DNA from: Microtetraspora fusca
Lineage (GTDB): Bacteria; Actinomycetota; Actinomycetes; Streptosporangiales; Streptosporangiaceae
Assembly (NCBI RefSeq): GCF_001570365.1
Contig: NZ_BBYK01000046.1
Span: 124,001-188,000 of the forward strand
Direction: 5' to 3'
DNA: 64,000 bases
The notes beneath the pieces were generated by a model, which saw only the letters and a program-made list of their open reading frames with translations, ran no database searches and had not been told where the DNA came from. This document shows, one piece after another, positions 1-8,590 of the stretch. The position numbers and the translations under genes were made by a program. Every line of letters begins with the position of its first letter. The stretch's first letter is position 1.

Positions 1-97
1 GGCCACCGCCTGAGGAGCCTGTGGCTGTCAGGTTTGCCCGGAGGGCACTGGCTCGACGCGACCGTGGGCACGGGGCGCCCGTACGACCCGGAGAAGC

Positions 98-135
98 GGC
101 ATTCCCCCGTCGCCCGAAGGCAACGGGGGAATGCC
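98..135. terminator. Strong hairpin terminator downstream of the S8 protease
   Basis: Two 13-base arms (98-110 and 123-135) are perfectly complementary around a 12-base loop. The hairpin lies about 100 bases past the protease stop, so it probably ends that minus-strand transcript. It could also serve a plus-strand gene ending just outside the window, because an in-frame-looking TGA sits near position 11, but too little sequence is present to call that gene. Nothing else is seen in 1-233. Confidence 0.7.
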
Positions 136-233
136 GAGGTTCTGATGGGGATGTCCGGATCAACCTGGCGGAGCGGCGGCGTTCCGGCCGTACGGCCCCG
201 CCCGGGATCCCCGGACATCCCCTTCGGGTCACG

Positions 234-3203
234 TCAGTTGACGCTGATCACGGTTCCGGCCCCATTGGGGTACTCGATGTAGCCGGTGTGGCGTCCCTCC
301 GGAACCCCCGACCAGGTGGCCGTGTAGGTGACCGGGACGCCCGGGGTGACCGTGGGCTTCTTGGGCGAGACGGTCAGCGTGCCCGCGCCGCCGCTCTGGG
401 TCACCACGTTCGCCTGCGCGGTGAACGGCGTCTCCGCCATGGACATGGCGACCACGATCACGGTGTACGTCCCTGCCTTCGGCCTCTGTATGACGATCCC
501 GGGGGTGCTGCCGCCATTGTCGTCCAGCCAGGACGAGTAGGCATAGGTGCCGTTTTCCTCGAGGTAGACGATCCCGCCGAGCTCCTGCCGGGGGTCGTCC
601 GCGCGGAGCGTGACCTCGACGGCCTTGGCCCCGGCCGGGACGGTGAAGTCGACCGTCGTGTAGCCGCCGTCCGCGGGCGCGGAGCCGGGCGTCAGCGGGC
701 CGGAGACCATTCCGTAGGTCGTGACCGGGAAGTGCTTCACGGCCGGGGTCACCTCGAAGGAGACCGAGCCCTCCGTTCCCGTGCCCCTGACCACGGCGGG
801 CGCGAGGGCGCTCTGCGGGGTCACGACCACGGTGCTGCGGACGGTCTTGCCCGCGCCGGTCCAGGTCAGCGAGCCGACGGTGAGGACGTCGGCCGACGCG
901 TCCTTCGCCAGCTCCATGGTGACGGCGAACTCCTTGGTCTCCCCCGCCTTCTTGAAGTTCAGCGTGGACGGGGTCACCTTGGCCTTGATTCCCGGCAGGT
1001 CGACCTTGGCGTGGTACACGCCGGGCGTCAGGGCCGTGACCCTGCGGGTGACGGTCTTGCCGCCCAGGAGCCGGCTGACCGCGATGGTGGGGTAGTTCAG
1101 GTCACTCGTCGCGATCGGCGCCGCCCCGGTGGTGTCCCACGCGTAGCCGAGCCCCTTGAGGTAGCCGAGCCAGTCCTGGTCCGTGGCGTCGTACACGAGG
1201 CCGGGGTCGAACATGGCGTCGGCGACGACGTGGCCCGCGCCCTGCGCGAAGGGGTCGTTGGCGTCCGTGCCGTCGGCCGCCTTGGTGGGGACGGCGGTGG
1301 TCATCATCGCGGACTTGATCGCCGCCGGCGACATCGCCGGGTGCTTGGCGAGGTAGAGCGCGGCCAGACCGGCGACATGCGGGGTGGCCATCGAGGTGCC
1401 GGAGTAGAAGTCGAAGTCCTTGCCGTCGTTTCCGGTCGGCGACACGGCCGCGAGGATGTTGACCCCAGGAGCGGCGATGTCCGGCTTCAGCAGGTCCCCG
1501 TTGTTGGTGATCGAGGGACCACGCGAGGAGAAGTCCGCCACCTGCGGATAGGGGAGGCCGTCCGAACCGGCCGGCAGCAGCGTGACCGTCGCGCCGTCGA
1601 TACCGGCGTAGTCGAGCACGGCCTTGGCGTCGGGCCAGTCGACGTGCACGGTCGGTACGGCGTGCAGGTCGCCGTCGGTGTCCAGCTTGCTCGTGTTGGC
1701 CAGCACCATGCCGACACCACCGGCCCGCTTGACCTCCGCGGACTTGGCCACCCGCGCGATGACGCCACGCTCGCAGAGGATGATCTTTCCGGCGGTTTTG
1801 GCCGGGTCGAGGGTGTCCGGCGAGCAGAGCCTCGCGTCGGCGTCCGTGGCGGCCGCGTTCTTCACCGAAAGCGCCGTCGCCAGCGGCTTGGGGCCGAGCG
1901 CCTCGACCACCGACGTGCTGCTGCCGCGGTAGCGGGCGCCGTTGCCCAGCTCGACGTCGGCCTGGTAAGGCGCGATCGTGCTCGCGGCCACGGTGGTCGT
2001 CCACGGCATGGTGTTGTCAAGCGACCTGGCGTCCGGCCCGCTGTTCCCGCCGGCGGTGGCCACGAAGATGCCGGCCGCGGCGGCGGAGCGGAAGGCCAGC
2101 TGGATCGAGGAGTAGTAGGAGGATTCCTGTGAGCCACCCACGGAATAGTTGATCACGTCGACGCCGTCGGCGACGGCCTGGTCGATGGCGGCGACGAGGT
2201 CCGAGGTGGCACCGCCGGTCGAGTCGTCGTCGGCGCCCTGCCAGAGCGCCTTGTAGACGGCGATCGCCGCGCCGGGGGCGACTCCGGAGATCTCCCCGAA
2301 ATCGATGCCGTTCGCGCTCGCCTTCACGGCGGTGTCGCCCGCCGCGGTCGAGGCGGTGTGCGAGCCGTGGCCCTGCGCGTCGCGGGGCGAGGCGTAGTCG
2401 GCCCGCTTCTCCGGCGGGACCATGCTCATCCAGGCGTCGCCGAAGTACCGGGCGCTGATGACCTTCTGGTTGCACAGGTTCGCGGTGAACTGCTCACCGG
2501 TCTGGCAGGTGCCGGTGAAGGTGCCGCCGTCGGCCTTCTTCATGACGGAGGTCTCGCCCTGCAGATAGGGCCGGTACGGATCGGCGTCCGTGGGCGGGGC
2601 GGCGTCGAGTGCCGGGGCGGCGAACGACGGGTTCTCCGGCCAGATGCCGGTGTCGATCACGCCGACGACGATCCCCTTGCCGGCGTTCGCCGTACCTCCG
2701 AGCGTGGACCACAGGCCGTTCTCGCCGGACAGCTTGAGGAAGTCGGTCGAATTTCGGTCATTGGTGGGCTTGAGCAGCTCGTTGGGCTCGACCGAAATCA
2801 CGTCGCTTCTCTGGTGCAGCCTGAGCGCCTGGGCCGGCGTCAAGTCGGCGACGAAACTGTTGACGGCGACGGAGAACTGCTTGCCCGGCCTGGCGCCCAC
2901 GCTCTGGGCGACCTGGTTCTGCCGGCTCTTGAGGTGGTCGCGGTAGCGCTTGGCGTTCGCGCTGCCGGTGTCCACTTTCCTGCCCTTGCCGGGCTTCGTG
3001 GCGGCGATGCCGTCGACGCCGCCCTGGTAGGTGGTGAGCGGCTGCTCGGCCAGGGTGACGATGTAGCTGCCGGTCGGGCCGGCGGTCAGGAGGCCGGTAG
3101 TCAGGGGGTCGGCCGAAGCCGGCGTGGGTGCCGCGGTGATCGCCACGGCGGCGGCGAGTGCCATCGCGCCGAAGGCACTCGCTCGTCGCGTATTGCGGGC
3201 CAT
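234..3203 (-). CDS. Secreted S8 family serine peptidase (subtilase) with PA and Fn3-like domains
   Basis: A 989-residue secreted subtilisin-like protease acting outside the cell. Residues 1-31 form a signal peptide (basic start, Ala-rich core, cleavage near PASA). An inhibitor I9 propeptide follows to about residue 145. The catalytic domain shows Asp184 in VIDTGIW, His279 in GHGSH, oxyanion Asn387 in GGNSG and Ser604 in GTSMATPHVA. A protease-associated domain interrupts it at about 440-545, as in large plant-type and actinomycete subtilases. The rest is Fn3-like and beta-rich, ending in a possible pre-peptidase C-terminal type domain. Length suits this multi-domain class. It is divergent from a TrmB/LuxR-type regulator with about 150 bases between starts, which suggests local control. 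The substrate is unknown. Confidence 0.93.
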   Translation of the reverse strand: MARNTRRASAFGAMALAAAVAITAAPTPASADPLTTGLLTAGPTGSYIVTLAEQPLTTYQGGVDGIAATKPGKGRKVDTGSANAKRYRDHLKSRQNQVAQSVGARPGKQFSVAVNSFVADLTPAQALRLHQRSDVISVEPNELLKPTNDRNSTDFLKLSGENGLWSTLGGTANAGKGIVVGVIDTGIWPENPSFAAPALDAAPPTDADPYRPYLQGETSVMKKADGGTFTGTCQTGEQFTANLCNQKVISARYFGDAWMSMVPPEKRADYASPRDAQGHGSHTASTAAGDTAVKASANGIDFGEISGVAPGAAIAVYKALWQGADDDSTGGATSDLVAAIDQAVADGVDVINYSVGGSQESSYYSSIQLAFRSAAAAGIFVATAGGNSGPDARSLDNTMPWTTTVAASTIAPYQADVELGNGARYRGSSTSVVEALGPKPLATALSVKNAAATDADARLCSPDTLDPAKTAGKIILCERGVIARVAKSAEVKRAGGVGMVLANTSKLDTDGDLHAVPTVHVDWPDAKAVLDYAGIDGATVTLLPAGSDGLPYPQVADFSSRGPSITNNGDLLKPDIAAPGVNILAAVSPTGNDGKDFDFYSGTSMATPHVAGLAALYLAKHPAMSPAAIKSAMMTTAVPTKAADGTDANDPFAQGAGHVVADAMFDPGLVYDATDQDWLGYLKGLGYAWDTTGAAPIATSDLNYPTIAVSRLLGGKTVTRRVTALTPGVYHAKVDLPGIKAKVTPSTLNFKKAGETKEFAVTMELAKDASADVLTVGSLTWTGAGKTVRSTVVVTPQSALAPAVVRGTGTEGSVSFEVTPAVKHFPVTTYGMVSGPLTPGSAPADGGYTTVDFTVPAGAKAVEVTLRADDPRQELGGIVYLEENGTYAYSSWLDDNGGSTPGIVIQRPKAGTYTVIVVAMSMAETPFTAQANVVTQSGGAGTLTVSPKKPTVTPGVPVTYTATWSGVPEGRHTGYIEYPNGAGTVISVN

Positions 3204-3353
3204 TGCTCCTCTTCGAGATGGGGGGTGCCGCCCGGCAGCAAGGTCGCTGGGAGGCAGGTAGAAGTGAACGGCCCGTGAGGATCAGTTGTCGAGATATAGT
3301 GCTGGCAATTTCGGTCACATGGCGAAAAGCGTCACTATCTGGTCAGGTGGTAG

Positions 3354-4352
3354 GTGGAAGACCAGCCAGTGCTCGGTGCGGTGGGCATCGGCGATTTCGA
3401 CGAACAGGTCTACCGATTCCTGCTCCGCCACCCCGACCGCACAGTCACCGACCTGGCCGGCTCGCTGCGAGTCAGCACCGCACGGGTGCGGCACGCGCTC
3501 GCCCGGCTGGCCGACCTCGGACTGCTGCGACGGACCGGGCCGGGCAGGTACGAGCCGGTGGCGCCCGAGGCGGCGCTTGGATGGCTGATCGACCGGCGCC
3601 GTCTGGAGGCCGAGGCGGGGCTGGCCGAGGTCCGCACCACGGTCGCCGACTTCGCGCAGCTCTACCAGTCAGGCCGGCTGGGAGCCGACCCGGCCGGCCT
3701 GGTGGAGATCCTCTCGGGCGAGGACGCGGTGAAGCGGCAGATGACGGAGTTGAACAGGGCGATCACGTCGGAGGTGCTGGTGCTCGACCGGCCGCCCTAC
3801 CTGGGGTGGCCCGACGAATCGGCGGACACCAACGAATCGGAGATCACCGGGACCCGGAAGCTGATCGCACGGGGGGTGGACATCCGGGTCGTGTACTGCT
3901 CGGACTCCCTGCAACGCCCCCGCCGGTTCGAGACCCTCCTCAGATTGGCCGAAGAGGGTGAACGGTCCCGGTTCCTGCCCAGCCTGCCGTTCAAACTGCG
4001 GATCGCCGACCGGCGGCTGGCACTGATGCCCCTGGTGGACGGCGTCTACGACAACGTGGCACTGATCCGTCCCTCCGGCCTGCTCGACGCGCTCATCGAA
4101 CTGTTCGACGCCTACTGGGAGCGCGGCCAGCCGCTCACCGGGGCCCCGCCGCCTGCTGGCGACAGGCCGGACGAGGAGGACCTGCTGGTGCTCCGGATGC
4201 TCAAGGCCGGGCTGAAGGACGAGACGATCGCCAGGCAACTCGGAGTGAGCGCGCGCACCGCCACCCGCCGGATCGCCGCGGTCGTCGAACGGCTGGGCGC
4301 CTCCACCAGGTTCCAGGCCGGTGTCGAAGCGTCCGCGCGCGGCTGGCTCTGA
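3354..4352 (+). CDS. TrmB-type / LuxR-HTH transcriptional regulator
   Basis: A 332-residue cytoplasmic DNA-binding regulator. Residues about 10-65 form a winged-helix TrmB-like or MarR-like domain. The middle (about 70-260) resembles the phospholipase-D-like sensor region seen in actinomycete TrmB-family proteins. The C-terminal 60 residues hold a LuxR-type helix-turn-helix (DETIARQLGVSARTATRRIA). It starts with GTG behind a purine-rich CAGGTGG. It is transcribed away from the S8 protease, and this family is often found beside secreted subtilases in Streptomyces relatives, so control of that protease is a reasonable inference. No ligand can be deduced. Confidence 0.85.
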   Translation: MEDQPVLGAVGIGDFDEQVYRFLLRHPDRTVTDLAGSLRVSTARVRHALARLADLGLLRRTGPGRYEPVAPEAALGWLIDRRRLEAEAGLAEVRTTVADFAQLYQSGRLGADPAGLVEILSGEDAVKRQMTELNRAITSEVLVLDRPPYLGWPDESADTNESEITGTRKLIARGVDIRVVYCSDSLQRPRRFETLLRLAEEGERSRFLPSLPFKLRIADRRLALMPLVDGVYDNVALIRPSGLLDALIELFDAYWERGQPLTGAPPPAGDRPDEEDLLVLRMLKAGLKDETIARQLGVSARTATRRIAAVVERLGASTRFQAGVEASARGWL

Positions 4353-4430
4353 GGGACTCGCCTCGGTTCGCGGTGGTGCGGCGCCCGTCGTCGGCGACGC
4401 CGGGGTCGGTGGCCGGCGATCGATCGGTGC

Positions 4431-5084
4431 TCAGAGCCCTCCGCCGGGATCGTCCCGAGTGATCGTCGTCGGATCGGTGCGGGCGGTCAGGGTGGCCAGG
4501 TAGTCGTCCAGGAGCTCGACCTGCCGCTGCGGCGGGAACGCCGCCGGGTCGAACAGGGCCTGGACCACCAGGCCGAGAACGAAGAACTGAGCGCCGGCCG
4601 CGATGTGCGCGGGGTCGCCGGGGGGCAGTTCGCCGAGCTTCTGGGCCGCGGCCACCCGCTCGCTCAGCCCGTTGCGGCTTTGGGCGTACTTGCGGGCGTA
4701 GTCGGTGCTCAGGGCGGGGTCGGAGAGTGCGGCGTCCCAGGAGGAGACCCAGATTCGGTTGCTGTCGATGGCTTCAGGGGTCAGCGGCAGGATGTCCAGT
4801 AGTGCGTCCCTGAGGGCGGCCAGACCTTCGCCCGTGTGGCGGCGGGGGCGGGAGATGGTGCGCTGTTCGAGTAGGTCGAGGGCGTACGCCACCAAGGCGT
4901 TTTTGGTGGGGAAGTAGTGCGTGAGCAGGCCGGTGGTCGCGCCGAGTTCGGCGGCGACGGCGCGCAGGGTCAGGCCGGCGAAGCCGCGTGTGGCCATGAC
5001 CTGCCAGACCGCTTCGGAGACATCGCGTCGGCGGGCCTCGTGATCTCCCTTGGTACGTGGCACGCTGCCACGGTACATTGCCAT
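4431..5084 (-). CDS. TetR/AcrR family transcriptional regulator
   Basis: A 217-residue repressor with a TetR N-terminal helix-turn-helix at about residues 10-55 (FAGLTLRAVAAELGATTGLLTHYFPTKNAL split over helices 2-3) and an all-helical ligand domain. The start is placed at the ATG of 5082-5084. The longer open frame continues upstream but runs antisense through the GNAT gene, so it is rejected. A second ATG lies two codons in. The gene is divergent from a GNAT acetyltransferase, and the inverted repeat at 5083-5096 overlaps its own start codon, which fits autorepression and control of the neighbour. The effector is unknown. Confidence 0.9.
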   Translation of the reverse strand: MAMYRGSVPRTKGDHEARRRDVSEAVWQVMATRGFAGLTLRAVAAELGATTGLLTHYFPTKNALVAYALDLLEQRTISRPRRHTGEGLAALRDALLDILPLTPEAIDSNRIWVSSWDAALSDPALSTDYARKYAQSRNGLSERVAAAQKLGELPPGDPAHIAAGAQFFVLGLVVQALFDPAAFPPQRQVELLDDYLATLTARTDPTTITRDDPGGGL

Positions 5085-5096
5085 AACGCTTGTTAT
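5083..5096. promoter_or_regulatory. Putative TetR operator between tetR and the GNAT gene
   Basis: ATAAC-4-GTTAT is an inverted repeat with perfect 5-base arms in a GC-rich intergenic gap of only 30 bases. It overlaps the first bases of the tetR start codon and lies about 20 bases ahead of the GNAT start, so one bound repressor could silence both genes. The operator role is inferred from position and symmetry. Confidence 0.6.
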
Positions 5097-5114
5097 GTGA
5101 ATGGGGAGGCCCTC

Positions 5115-5666
5115 ATGTTCTCGCTGCCGCTGCGCGACGGCGCCCGCCTTGCCGGGCTGGAGATCTGGCATGCCGAGGAGTTCGCCGACCATCTGGATCG
5201 GGCTCGCGAGCACATTCGTCCGTGGGTCGGGTCCGCGTTCGTCACCCACGATGTGGACGGGGCGCGGGCCACGCTCAAGCGGTATGCCGAACGCCAGGCC
5301 GGCGACGGTGCCCGCTTGTACGGCATCTGGCGGGATGGAGTGTTGGTCGGCGGTGTGTTGTTCACCGACTTCGATGCCGCCGCCGGCTGGTGTGAGATCG
5401 GGTGCTGGCTGGAGCCGTCCGCCGAGGGCCACGGCCTGATCACGCAGGCGTGTGAGGCGTTGTTGGACTGGGCGTTCACGTCCCGGGGGCTGCACCGGGC
5501 CGAGTGGCATTGCCGGGCCGACAACGACCGCAGCGCAGCGGTGGCCAAGAGGCTCGGCATGACGCTCGAGGGCGTGCGACGCGAGGCATGGCCGTACGAG
5601 GGCGTGCGCTACGACAAGCAGATCTGGGCGATCCTTGCTCCCGAATGGCGAGCCCGGGGCCGGTGA
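5115..5666 (+). CDS. GNAT family N-acetyltransferase (RimJ/RimL-like)
   Basis: A 183-residue acetyltransferase of the ribosomal-protein/RimL type, expected to move an acetyl group from acetyl-CoA to an amine. The fold is visible as GVLVGGVLFTDFDAAAGWCEIGCWL (beta 4 and 5 region), a GHGLITQACEALLDWAF acetyl-CoA-binding helix at about 115-130, and a late NDRSAAVAKRLGM motif. The ATG at 5115 is chosen because GGGGAGG sits 5 bases upstream; the open frame extends further back through tetR. The substrate cannot be told. The divergent TetR gene suggests a drug, toxin or metabolite response. Confidence 0.88.
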   Translation: MFSLPLRDGARLAGLEIWHAEEFADHLDRAREHIRPWVGSAFVTHDVDGARATLKRYAERQAGDGARLYGIWRDGVLVGGVLFTDFDAAAGWCEIGCWLEPSAEGHGLITQACEALLDWAFTSRGLHRAEWHCRADNDRSAAVAKRLGMTLEGVRREAWPYEGVRYDKQIWAILAPEWRARGR

Positions 5667-5816
5667 CCGGCGGACGGCGGCGCACGGGACACCGCGAGCG
5701 TCATGCCCCCGAAGCCCCACATCCGCCCACGGACACCGCCCGGCCGCGGCACCACCGACCCCACTCCGGAGTGCGGCGAGCGCTGAAGGCCAGGTGAATG
5801 GTGATGTCCGCGCCGG

Positions 5817-6281
5817 TCAGGCCGGGTGCGGCTCGGGGGCCGGCGCTTCTCTGTTCCTGACCGGTCTGGTCACCTGCTTGGCCACGCACGACGGCATCCC
5901 CGCCGTCGCGCGTGCCACCTCGCGCCGGTACGCGCTCGGCGGCATACCGACCAACTCCGTGAAGCGCGTACTGAAGGTGCCCAGCGAGGAGCAGCCGACC
6001 GCGAAGCAGACCTCGGTGACGCTCAGGTCGCCACGCCGCAGTAATGCCATCGCACGCTCGACCCGACGGGTCATCAGATAGGAGTACGGCGACTCCCCAT
6101 AGGCGAGCCGGAACTGACGGCTGAGGTGGCCGGCCGACATGTGCACGCCACGGGCCAGCGCCTCCACGTCCAGCGGCTGCGCGTACTCCCGGTCGATCCG
6201 GTCCCGAACGCGCCGCAGCCGCGCGAGGTCGTTCAGGCGATGGGCCTCGTTGAGCGCGCGCGTCCACGAGGGGTGACACAT
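5817..6281 (-). CDS. AraC family transcriptional regulator
   Basis: A 154-residue compact AraC-type activator that is essentially only the DNA-binding domain. The first helix-turn-helix is at about residues 33-60 (VEALARGVHMSAGHLSRQF) and the second at about 80-110 (VTEVCFAVGCSSLGTFSTRF). It ends in a charged tail with a RPVRNREAPAP-like stretch. The start at 6281 is supported by GGAG 7 bases upstream. The gene lies just downstream of a glyoxalase-fold gene on the same strand; this regulator type commonly pairs with such genes. A decayed copy of the same C-terminal tail lies upstream of the glyoxalase gene. Confidence 0.88.
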   Translation of the reverse strand: MCHPSWTRALNEAHRLNDLARLRRVRDRIDREYAQPLDVEALARGVHMSAGHLSRQFRLAYGESPYSYLMTRRVERAMALLRRGDLSVTEVCFAVGCSSLGTFSTRFTELVGMPPSAYRREVARATAGMPSCVAKQVTRPVRNREAPAPEPHPA

Positions 6282-6494
6282 GACAGAACTCCATTCATCG
6301 ATGCCTGCGAGCACCTGGGCGCATGCCCGGGGTAGCCACCGCGGCGCCGAACCCGGTGTCGTGGTCGAGCCAGCGGCTCTCGTCCGCGGCTTTCGTCCCG
6401 CGCCCGCGCACAGGCCGGACGCCCGATCTCGACGGCTTCCGGCGATGCCGCGGGACCAGGAGCGGCAGAGGCCGGTACGGCCGCGCCACCCGGC

Positions 6495-7109
6495 TCAACG
6501 CGACGCGGTCTCCCACGCGAACCCGTCCGGGTCGGCGAAGGACCCGATGTCACTGCCGATCACGAGCCGGTGCGATCCGGTGCCGTCGGGAGAGACGCCG
6601 GCGTCCTTGGCCAGGGCACGGCGCCCGTAGAGCGCCAGCTTGACGGGACTCGACCCCGTGGCGAACTCGACGTACTTGCGGCCGAAGCTCTTCGCCACGG
6701 CGAGGCCACGGTCAAGGTAGAACCGCTTGCTCGCGGCCACGTCGGCGGCTCCCAGCAGCAGCACGATCTCGTCGATCTTCCGGGTGGCCGGGCCGGTGTC
6801 CTTCTTCGCCGAGGTCGCGACCTTCCAGATCGTCCCGTCCGGGGCTTGGACGACGCCGCCGTAACCCCAGAGCGACTTCGTGACCGGCTTCAGCGGCGAA
6901 GCGCCGGCGTCCAGAGCGGCGCCGATGAGACCGTTGACGTCGGCCGGCTGGGACACCGTGAGCGACAGTGTGAACCCCCGGAACCCGGTCGTCGGCGCCT
7001 CCGAGGCCCGCAGGCGCACCTGCGAATCCAAACCGAAGGCGTCGGTGTAGAAGCGTCTGACGGCGGAGGGGTCGGCCACCTCAAGGGTGACGCTTTCGAT
7101 GGAAGCCAT
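6495..7109 (-). CDS. VOC family (glyoxalase/bleomycin resistance fold) protein
   Basis: A 204-residue cytoplasmic protein made of two VOC half-modules, about residues 1-100 (MASIESVTLEVADPSAVRRF, then WGYGGVVQAPDGTIWKVA) and 110-204 (KIDEIVLLLGAADVAASKRF, then SFADPDGFAWE). The second ends with the DPDG-F-WE motif typical of the family. The reaction is not predictable from sequence. The gap of 6282-6494 down to the AraC gene holds nothing I recognise. The start is set by the canonical MASIESV opening. Confidence 0.85.
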   Translation of the reverse strand: MASIESVTLEVADPSAVRRFYTDAFGLDSQVRLRASEAPTTGFRGFTLSLTVSQPADVNGLIGAALDAGASPLKPVTKSLWGYGGVVQAPDGTIWKVATSAKKDTGPATRKIDEIVLLLGAADVAASKRFYLDRGLAVAKSFGRKYVEFATGSSPVKLALYGRRALAKDAGVSPDGTGSHRLVIGSDIGSFADPDGFAWETASR

Positions 7110-7119
7110 GGCGATGACG

Positions 7120-7175
7120 CTAGTTGCGGCCCCGTGACCGGCGCTTCTCGATTCCTGATCGCTCTGCTACCACCC
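7120..7175 (-). pseudogene. Remnant of an AraC-family gene 3' end
   Basis: On the minus strand just ahead of the VOC gene, a short stretch reads IRNREAPVTGPQLAS. This closely matches the C-terminal tail of the intact AraC protein downstream (VRNREAPAPEP). At the DNA level about 34 of 42 bases match between this site and roughly 5826-5867, including an uninterrupted 12-base block. No helix-turn-helix coding remains upstream, so only the tail survives. I read it as the scar of an earlier AraC-VOC pair. Confidence 0.5.
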
Positions 7176-7279
7176 TGTGGCCGCGAGCCACCCGGCGGCG
7201 CGCGGCCGGTTCCGAGGTGAGCGGTGGGACGCGGTTTCGCGAGACGGCGTCCGACCACTAGGCTGGCGGGGCACCGATG

Positions 7280-7470
7280 AACCCGTGCGGGAGAGCGTCC
7301 TGACAGCCGGTCAGGTCCCCTGAAGGAGCAAGCCCTCCCCGCGAACCTCTCAAGGCAAAGGACCGTGCGGGCCAGGTGACCTCTGGAAAGCAGGCCGCGA
7401 CCGGCCTCGCCGAAGGTGAAAGTCCGGGCAATAAACGGACGAAGCTCTCAGGCACCGATGACAGAGGGGG
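7280..7470 (+). promoter_or_regulatory. Tandem glycine riboswitch upstream of gcvT
   Basis: Two glycine aptamers in series. Aptamer 1 (about 7282-7372) opens with GGGAGAG and ends with CTCTCAAGGCAAAGGACCG. Aptamer 2 (about 7376-7470) opens CTCTGG, contains GCCGAAGGTGAAAGT, and ends with CTCTCAGGCACCGATGACAG. Its P1 helix is CCTCTG (7380-7385) with CAGAGG (7462-7467). These are the hallmark conserved segments of the gcvT riboswitch class, which senses glycine and usually turns glycine-cleavage genes on. A small GGATG/CATCC hairpin follows at 7472-7485, ahead of the gcvT start. I could not resolve a clear anti-Shine-Dalgarno switch. Confidence 0.92.
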
Positions 7471-7504
7471 AGGATGCTCTCATCCGTCTTCCTGAGGTGC
7501 GATC

Positions 7505-8590
7505 ATGTCACGATCTACCCCGTTGCGTGAGGTTCACGAAGGCCTCGGCGCCACGCTCACCGACTTCGCGGGATGGCAGATGCCCCTGCGCTACGGCAGC
7601 GAGTCGGCCGAGCACAACGCGGTGCGCACCGCGGCCGGGCTGTTCGACCTGTCCCACATGGGCGAGATCCACGTCACCGGCCCGCAGGCGGGAGAGGCGC
7701 TGGACTACGCCCTCGTCGGCCACCTGAGCGTGCTCGAACCCGGCCGGGCGAGATACACGATGATCGTCACGGAGGACGGCGGCGTACTGGACGACCTCAT
7801 CGTCTACCGGCTCGCTCCGGAGGACTTCATGGTCGTCGCCAACGCGTCCAACTACGCCAGGGTCGCGCAGGAGCTGACCGAGCGCGCGAAGCCGTACGAC
7901 GCCCAGGTCGAGGACCGGTCGGACGCGTACGCGCTGGTCGCGATCCAGGGGCCGAACAGCACGGCGATCCTCGGCAAGCTGACCGACGCCGACCTGGACG
8001 GACTCAAGTACTACGCGGGCCTCCCCGGCACGGTCGCCGGGTTCGAGGTCATGATCGCGCGTACCGGCTACACCGGCGAGGACGGGTTCGAGCTGTTCGC
8101 CCGGCCCGAGGACGCCGCCGGCCTGTGGAACGCCCTCACCGAGGCGGGCGCGGAGCTGGGGCTGCGGCCGTGTGGCCTGTCCGCCCGCGACACCCTCCGG
8201 CTGGAGGCGGGCATGCCCCTGTACGGCAACGAGCTGACCGCGGAGATGACTCCCTTCGACGCCGGGCTGGGCCGGGTCGTGAAGTTCGACAAGCCGGGCG
8301 ACTTCGTCGGGAAGGCCGCGCTGTCCGGGCGCCCGGCCCCCGAGCGGCGCCTGGTCGGCCTGGTGGCGCGCGGCCGCCGGGTCCCCCGCCACGGATATCC
8401 GGTCACGCGGGAGGGCGAGGTCGTGGGTGTGGTGACCAGCGGCGCGCCTTCACAGACTCTTGGCAAGCCCATCGCCATGGCCTACGTCTCGGCCGACGCC
8501 CTCGACAAGGGCGGTCTGACCGTGGACATCCGTGGTAGCCAAGAACCCGTTGACGTCGTCGATCTGCCTTTCTACAGGAGGAGCAAGTGA
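7505..8590 (+). CDS. gcvT: Aminomethyltransferase, glycine cleavage system T protein
   Basis: A 361-residue T protein of the glycine cleavage system. It transfers the aminomethyl carbon from lipoylated GcvH to tetrahydrofolate, releasing ammonia. Family motifs include LFDLSHMGEI near residue 45, YTGEDGFELF near 190, and the C-terminal glycine-cleavage T barrel (VVGVVTSGAPSQTLGKPIAMAYV). The ATG follows GAGGTG by 7 bases. The gene is first in a riboswitch-controlled operon with gcvH (4-base GTGA overlap) and sdaA. The P protein and L protein genes are not in the window. Confidence 0.97.
   Translation: MSRSTPLREVHEGLGATLTDFAGWQMPLRYGSESAEHNAVRTAAGLFDLSHMGEIHVTGPQAGEALDYALVGHLSVLEPGRARYTMIVTEDGGVLDDLIVYRLAPEDFMVVANASNYARVAQELTERAKPYDAQVEDRSDAYALVAIQGPNSTAILGKLTDADLDGLKYYAGLPGTVAGFEVMIARTGYTGEDGFELFARPEDAAGLWNALTEAGAELGLRPCGLSARDTLRLEAGMPLYGNELTAEMTPFDAGLGRVVKFDKPGDFVGKAALSGRPAPERRLVGLVARGRRVPRHGYPVTREGEVVGVVTSGAPSQTLGKPIAMAYVSADALDKGGLTVDIRGSQEPVDVVDLPFYRRSK

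Noticed and set aside
21-2132. 703-residue open frame on the plus strand
   Set aside because: It is antisense to the S8 protease, is Arg/Gly-rich without domains, and mirrors GC-rich third positions of the real gene.
5085-5720. 5' extension of the tetR frame
   Set aside because: It overlaps the GNAT gene in antisense; the TetR fold begins near 5084.
7258-7455. 65-residue minus-strand open frame
   Set aside because: It lies exactly over the glycine riboswitch, whose RNA structure explains the sequence.
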